Assembly (NCBI RefSeq): GCF_037055275.1
Contig: NZ_CP146343.1
Coordinates: 2,080,501 to 2,144,500 of the forward strand
DNA: 64,000 bases
Direction: 5' to 3'
Source of the DNA: Pseudomonas sp. ML2-2023-3
GTDB lineage: Bacteria > Pseudomonadota > Gammaproteobacteria > Pseudomonadales > Pseudomonadaceae
This document shows positions 59,700 through 64,000 of this stretch, piece after piece (position 1 is the first letter of the stretch; each line of letters begins with the position of its first letter). The position numbers were made by a program, and so were the translations under genes. The notes under the pieces are model-generated. The model worked only from the letters and a program-made list of their open reading frames with translations. It made no database searches and was not told the origin of the DNA.

Positions 59700-60716
59700 A
59701 TGAGTCAGGTTTTGCGGCGGCCCATTTCCCCCGCGCCGGAGTCATCCATGATCGTTGATCGCCAAGGCAGACGTTTTCGCAACTTGCGTATCAGTCTGAC
59801 CTCCGCTTGCAACTATGCCTGCACCTACTGTGTGCCTAACGGCAAGCGGTTGGTTGCCGCGCAGGATGAGCTGTCGGCCGAAGCGATGGTGCGCGGGGTG
59901 GCTTATCTGATTGAGGCTGCTGGCATCGAGCGCTTGCGCATTACCGGCGGCGAACCGCTGGTCAGCCCCAAGCTTGAAACCTTTATGCGTGAAGTCGGGC
60001 AGTTGGGCTTGAGCGACATCAGCCTGACCACTAACGGCCAATTGCTTGCACGCAAGTTGCCGTTGCTGCTGGATGCGGGCATCCGGCGTCTCAATGTCTC
60101 TCTCGACACCCTTGATCCAGAAGCGTTTCGCAGCATTGCCCGTGGCGGTGATCTGCCGACCGTGCTCGATGGCATGCAGCGGGCCCGGGAAGCGGGGATC
60201 AAGATCAAGGTCAATATGGTGCCCTTGCGCGGACAGAACCTGGATCAGGTGATGCCGCTGCTGGAGTACTGCCTTGAGCGCGGTTATGAACTGCGTTTTA
60301 TCGAGCTGATGCGCATGGGCCACCTGGCCAGTGACAGCAATGCCTTCCTGCAGCAGTTCGTCAGCTTGCAACAGCTGTTGTCGCTGATTGGCGAACGCTA
60401 CGAATACTTGCAGGCCGATGCGCCAATCGATGCCACGGCGGTGCGCTACCAGATCCCGGATCATGGTTATTTCGGGGTGATCGCCAACGAGAGCGTGCCG
60501 TTTTGCCGTACGTGCTCACGGCTGCGACTGTCTTCCACGGGATGGCTGCATGGTTGCCTGTCGTCGAGCAATCGCCACTATGTGGGTGATCTGCTCAACA
60601 AGCCTCGCCACCAGGCGCTGCCTGCGCTGCAAGGCCTGCTGATGAAAGCCCTGGGTGACAAACAGGACGTGGCTTTCTCCGGTGGTGCCACGGTGATGAA
60701 GATCATCGGCGGCTAA
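59700..60716 (+). CDS. moaA: MoaA-type radical SAM GTP 3',8-cyclase
   Basis: 338 residues; an alternative start at 59748 (MIVDRQG) has a better site (GGAG 6 bases ahead). Radical SAM cluster CNYACTYC (Cys-x3-Cys-x2-Cys), GGEPL SAM motif, second cluster FCRTCSRLRL..HGCL, and C-terminal GG as in MoaA. It converts GTP to the precursor of cyclic pyranopterin. Other moa genes are not present here, so it is a second (orphan) copy, moaA2-like. Confidence 0.82.
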   Translation: MSQVLRRPISPAPESSMIVDRQGRRFRNLRISLTSACNYACTYCVPNGKRLVAAQDELSAEAMVRGVAYLIEAAGIERLRITGGEPLVSPKLETFMREVGQLGLSDISLTTNGQLLARKLPLLLDAGIRRLNVSLDTLDPEAFRSIARGGDLPTVLDGMQRAREAGIKIKVNMVPLRGQNLDQVMPLLEYCLERGYELRFIELMRMGHLASDSNAFLQQFVSLQQLLSLIGERYEYLQADAPIDATAVRYQIPDHGYFGVIANESVPFCRTCSRLRLSSTGWLHGCLSSSNRHYVGDLLNKPRHQALPALQGLLMKALGDKQDVAFSGGATVMKIIGG

Positions 60717-60817
60717 AGCCCGTTCTCACAGCCAAACAGTGACCTGCTAAAACTGGCGCGCAATCTGCATTACGGGACTATTCGCCGGTTTTTTGTCACC
60801 GGCATCGGGAGAACGGG

Positions 60818-61423
60818 ATGCGTGGTCTGATTGTTTGGCTGGCTTTATTGGCGCTCGGCGGCTGCATGAAGCTCAGCGATCTGGGTGAGGGCGCGCGTTA
60901 TCAGCTGAGTGACGCAGGCATGCTCGATCACAGCAACACCCGGCGCAGCAACTCGCTGCGCATTCAGCCAGACTCCTTTATCTACATCGCCCAAGGGCCA
61001 TTTGCCCCTGTCGGCGATCCGTACGTGCGCCCCAATGTGGTGGCCGAAGAGGCTTTCAACGGTTTTGTCGAATACTTTCCCATGGTGCGCCGTGCCAAAG
61101 AGCCGCTCGGGCTCGATCAGGCAATGACCGAAGCCAGGGGGTATGGCGCTCACTACTTGCTGTTCACCCGTTTTGCCCGGGCCTATGACCGCATCGGCAA
61201 CAGCGACGAATGGCTCGACCAGGAAGAGATCAGCCGACTGGGGATCGACAGTGGCGTGATCCAGGTGATGCTGATCGAGACCAGTACCCAGTATTTGATC
61301 GATACCGCCACTATTCGCAGCCGCGGCGGTTTGCTGACGTTCCATGACAACAAGCCCGCAGACCTGATCGGACCGCCGCTCGCCAAGTACGCTCGCAGCT
61401 TGATAGGCTTGAGCGATCAATAA
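60818..61423 (+). CDS. DUF4823 lipoprotein
   Basis: 201 residues with lipobox LLALGGC (residue 16). Basic surface domain of unknown function. It is followed 15 bases later by the DUF1285 gene, a constant Pseudomonas pair. Confidence 0.85.
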   Translation: MRGLIVWLALLALGGCMKLSDLGEGARYQLSDAGMLDHSNTRRSNSLRIQPDSFIYIAQGPFAPVGDPYVRPNVVAEEAFNGFVEYFPMVRRAKEPLGLDQAMTEARGYGAHYLLFTRFARAYDRIGNSDEWLDQEEISRLGIDSGVIQVMLIETSTQYLIDTATIRSRGGLLTFHDNKPADLIGPPLAKYARSLIGLSDQ

Positions 61424-61438
61424 GTCGAGGAGAGCAAC

Positions 61439-61999
61439 ATGAGCGAGCCGGTAGACGTCAGCAACCTGTTGGCGCAAATTCCCAGGGCCGACAAAGGCCT
61501 GCCGCCCGTTCACTTGTGGGATACCGCCTTTTGCGGCGATATCGACATGCGTATTGCCCGCGATGGCACCTGGTACTACATGGGCACGCCCATTGGCCGC
61601 AAGCCCATGGTCAAGCTCTTCTCGACGATCATTCGCCGCGACGGCGATGATTACTTTCTGATTACCCCGGTAGAAAAAGTCGGCATCAAAGTCGATGACG
61701 CGCCTTTTGTCGCGGTGACTTTGGACGTGGAGGGGCAGGGCGAGCAGCAAGTCCTGCGTTTTACCACCCATGTCGACGAGTCGATCAATGCCGGCTCCGA
61801 GCATCCGCTGCGTTTCGTCATCGACCCCCAGACCCAGGAGCCCGCGCCTTATGTGCATGTGCGGCGCAATCTTGAAGCCCTGATCCACCGCAATGTGTTC
61901 TACCAGCTGGTAGAGCTGGCGGTGGAGCGCAAGATCGATGGGCGGAACTGGCTGGGCGTGTGGAGTGGCGGGGAGTTTTTCCCGATCGGGCCTGCCTAG
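61439..61999 (+). CDS. DUF1285 protein
   Basis: 186 residues, no signal peptide. Family signatures [18 protein letters not shown] and [21 protein letters not shown]. Function unknown. Same operon as the lipoprotein. Confidence 0.9.
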   Translation: MSEPVDVSNLLAQIPRADKGLPPVHLWDTAFCGDIDMRIARDGTWYYMGTPIGRKPMVKLFSTIIRRDGDDYFLITPVEKVGIKVDDAPFVAVTLDVEGQGEQQVLRFTTHVDESINAGSEHPLRFVIDPQTQEPAPYVHVRRNLEALIHRNVFYQLVELAVERKIDGRNWLGVWSGGEFFPIGPA

Positions 62000-62253
62000 G
62001 CCATCCCGCGAACACTAATCTCCCACAATATGGGATGTTAAATTATATATTGAGATTTAATTAACCCTGGGTTTATAGTCGGCCTCAGCTCTACGCACTC
62101 ACACTTAAAAAAACAAAACAGGTGAAGTGATGCCGAACTATCCCAGGGTGCTCCTGCGCACTAGCGCGTCTGCACGTCACGCCCAATCCCCCATGCTTTT
62201 TAACCGGTCATCGACAGATGCCCGGTTTTTGTCGTGTCCAGGAGTCTTGATCA
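62000..62253 (+). promoter_or_regulatory. Leader of the arabinose operon
   Basis: AT-rich start (62035-62070) and a hairpin AACCGG...CCGGTT followed by TTTTT (62202-62230). The hairpin could be an attenuator. An AraC-type operator would be expected here, but no clear tandem half-sites were seen. Confidence 0.4.
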
Positions 62254-63072
62254 ATGGCTGAACCTCTTGCATTGCCACCCGTAGCCGAACCACCCCGTGG
62301 TGAGCGCCTGAAGAACAAGGTCGTACTGTTGACTGGCGCCGCCCAAGGTATTGGGGAAGCCATCGTGGCCAGCTTCGTGGCGCAACAGGCGAAAATGGTC
62401 ATCAGCGATATCCAGGCCGAAAAGGTGGAGAAAGTTGCCGCCCATTGGCGTGAGCAAGGCGCGGATGTGCGGGCAATCAGAGCCGATGTGTCTTGCCAGG
62501 CAGACCTGCATGCCCAGGCCGCACTGGCGTTGCAACTGCACGGTCGGGTCGATGTGCTGATCAATTGCGCCGGGGTCAACGTGTTTCGCGACCCTCTGGA
62601 AATGACCGAAGAAGACTGGCGCCGCTGTTTCGCCATCGATCTGGATGGCGCCTGGTACGGCTGCAAGGCGGTTTTGCCGCAGATGATCAAGCAAGGCATC
62701 GGCAGCATCATCAACATTGCTTCAACCCATTCGAGCCACATCATTCCAGGTTGTTTCCCGTACCCGGTGGCCAAGCACGGCCTGCTGGGCCTGACCCGTG
62801 CCCTGGGCATCGAATACGCACCCAAGGGCATCCGGGTGAACGCCATCGCGCCGGGGTACATCGAGACGCAGCTCAACGTCGATTACTGGAACGGTTTCGC
62901 CGACCCCCATGCCGAGCGTCAGCGTGCACTCGACCTGCACCCGCCGCGGCGCATCGGCCAGCCGCTTGAGGTGGCAATGACTGCCGTGTTCCTGGCCAGC
63001 GATGAAGCACCGTTTATCAATGCCTCGTGCATCACCCTCGATGGCGGGCGCTCAGTGATGTACCACGATTGA
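62254..63072 (+). CDS. SDR oxidoreductase, arabinose operon
   Basis: 272 residues. Cofactor motif TGAAQGIGEAI (TGxxxGIG, about 30-40), NNAG equivalent INCAGVN (about 107), catalytic Ser and Tyr-x3-Lys (YPVAKHG, about 169-175). Probably NAD(P)-linked sugar dehydrogenase acting on L-arabinose or a later intermediate. It is followed by araF; the pair opens the operon. Confidence 0.85.
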   Translation: MAEPLALPPVAEPPRGERLKNKVVLLTGAAQGIGEAIVASFVAQQAKMVISDIQAEKVEKVAAHWREQGADVRAIRADVSCQADLHAQAALALQLHGRVDVLINCAGVNVFRDPLEMTEEDWRRCFAIDLDGAWYGCKAVLPQMIKQGIGSIINIASTHSSHIIPGCFPYPVAKHGLLGLTRALGIEYAPKGIRVNAIAPGYIETQLNVDYWNGFADPHAERQRALDLHPPRRIGQPLEVAMTAVFLASDEAPFINASCITLDGGRSVMYHD

Positions 63073-63132
63073 TCGCTTGCCCGGACACAACAGGTTCTGC
63101 AGACCGTTAAAAATAAAAACAAGGAGTCAGCC

Positions 63133-64000
63133 ATGAAACGTCGTCACGGTATCCGTTCTCTGTGTTGTGCGGCCCTGGCCGCTACCGCCTTCAGCCTCAG
63201 CAGTGGGCTGCAGGCGGGCGACCCGGTGAAGATCGGCTTTTTGGTGAAGCAGGCGGAGGAACCCTGGTTCCAGACCGAATGGGCCTTCGCTGAAAAAGCC
63301 GCCCAGGATAAAGGCTTTACCCTGATCAAAATCGCCGTGCCGGACGGCGAGAAGACCCTGTCAGCCATCGATAGCCTGGCGGCCAACGGCGCCCAGGGTT
63401 TTGTGATTTGTCCGCCGGATGTGGGCCTTGGCCCTGCCATCATGGCCAAGGCCAAGCTTAACGGCTTGAAAGTGATCGCCGTGGATGACCGCTTTGTCGA
63501 CGCCAGCGGCAAGTTTATGGAAGAGGTGCCGTACCTGGGCATGGCGGCGTTCGAGGTGGGCCAGAAACAGGGCAGTGCGATGGTCACTGAAGCGAAAAAT
63601 CGCAATTGGGACTGGAAAGACACCTATGCGGTGATCAACACCTTCAACGAGCTGGATACGGCTAAAAAGCGCACGGATGGCTCAGTCAAATCCTTGAAGG
63701 ATGCGGGCTTGCCAGACGATCACATTTTGTACTCCGCGCTTAAAACCCTCGACGTGCCCGGCAGCATGGACGCCACCAACTCGGCGCTGGTCAAACTGCC
63801 CGGCGGCGCGAAGAACCTGATCATTGGCGGGATGAACGACAGCACTGTACTCGGCGGAGTGCGTGCCACGGAAAGTGCCGGGTTTGCGCCCGCCAATGTG
63901 ATCGGCATCGGCATCAATGGCACCGACGCCATTGGTGAACTGAAAAAGGCCAACAGTGGCTTTTTCGGCTCCATGCTCCCCAGCCCGCATATTGAAGGCT
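63133..64000 (+). CDS. araF: L-arabinose ABC transporter substrate-binding protein (cut by window)
   Basis: 289 residues visible. Signal peptide RSLCCAALAATAFSLSSGLQAG, then a periplasmic-binding fold (VKIGFLVKQAEEPWFQTEWAF; GFVICPPDVGLGPAIM) very close to AraF. It binds L-arabinose for the AraGH permease, which should follow beyond the window. Confidence 0.9.
   Translation, partial: MKRRHGIRSLCCAALAATAFSLSSGLQAGDPVKIGFLVKQAEEPWFQTEWAFAEKAAQDKGFTLIKIAVPDGEKTLSAIDSLAANGAQGFVICPPDVGLGPAIMAKAKLNGLKVIAVDDRFVDASGKFMEEVPYLGMAAFEVGQKQGSAMVTEAKNRNWDWKDTYAVINTFNELDTAKKRTDGSVKSLKDAGLPDDHILYSALKTLDVPGSMDATNSALVKLPGGAKNLIIGGMNDSTVLGGVRATESAGFAPANVIGIGINGTDAIGELKKANSGFFGSMLPSPHIEG

Overview
The window is Pseudomonas chromosome (fluorescens-like lineage, judged by gene order) carrying most of a large genomic island. 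From about 56.16 kb rightwards it is ordinary core genome: tmk 3' part - holB - tatD - probable rgsA sRNA - TetR regulator - radical SAM (MoaA-like) - DUF4823 lipoprotein - DUF1285 - arabinose operon (SDR dehydrogenase, araF). From 1 to about 56.15 kb it is a mosaic of accessory modules with insertion sequences, phage relics and mixed base composition. The right junction lies inside the P-loop codons of tmk. The left junction is outside the window.

Layout. 1-3.3 kb: two abutting mobility genes (an HTH/coiled-coil protein and a tyrosine recombinase) that look like the second and third genes of a Gamma-Mobile-Trio (GmtX, GmtZ), then an unknown gene. 3.7-9.2 kb: a probable defence cargo: XRE regulator, a DUF6957 gene and a broken second copy, a metallophosphoesterase, and a PrrC/RloC-like ATPase. 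9.7-12.1 kb: two CNNM/CorC-type CBS transporters. 12.9-14.1 kb: intact IS630 element. 14.4-19.0 kb: arsenic operon arsC-arsR-arsB-arsC2-arsH-arsO. 19.0-38.1 kb: an ion, fluoride and stress block: paired CrcB/Fluc, TrkH, an IS66 relic, a CigR-like gene split by an IS3 element, SulP + UspA, NUDIX, NhaA, an LTA-synthase-like sulfatase, a P-type ATPase + UspA, and a crcB - truncated DUF190 - pyrophosphatase operon behind a fluoride riboswitch, then ChrA. 38.7-46.5 kb: an island-borne MvaT-type silencer, two phage lysis-cassette relics on either side of a BCCT transporter, a DnaQ-like exonuclease / CBS-DUF294 pair and a YeeE pair. 46.8-50.2 kb: a diguanylate cyclase and an Aer-like chemoreceptor. 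50.5-56.1 kb: two small genes, a second tyrosine recombinase, an AT-rich tract, an unknown gene, and a protein ending in a recombinase-like H...Y tail, next to a thrice-repeated motif at the island end.

How it works together: mobility genes sit at both ends. The cargo is mainly resistance to arsenic, fluoride, chromate and ionic stress, with one likely toxin-type defence gene near the trio. Fluoride looks like a recurring theme: three intact crcB genes, one crcB relic, a riboswitch, a pyrophosphatase (an enzyme fluoride inhibits) and cation transporters. The host pilZ gene, normally between holB and tatD, is absent.
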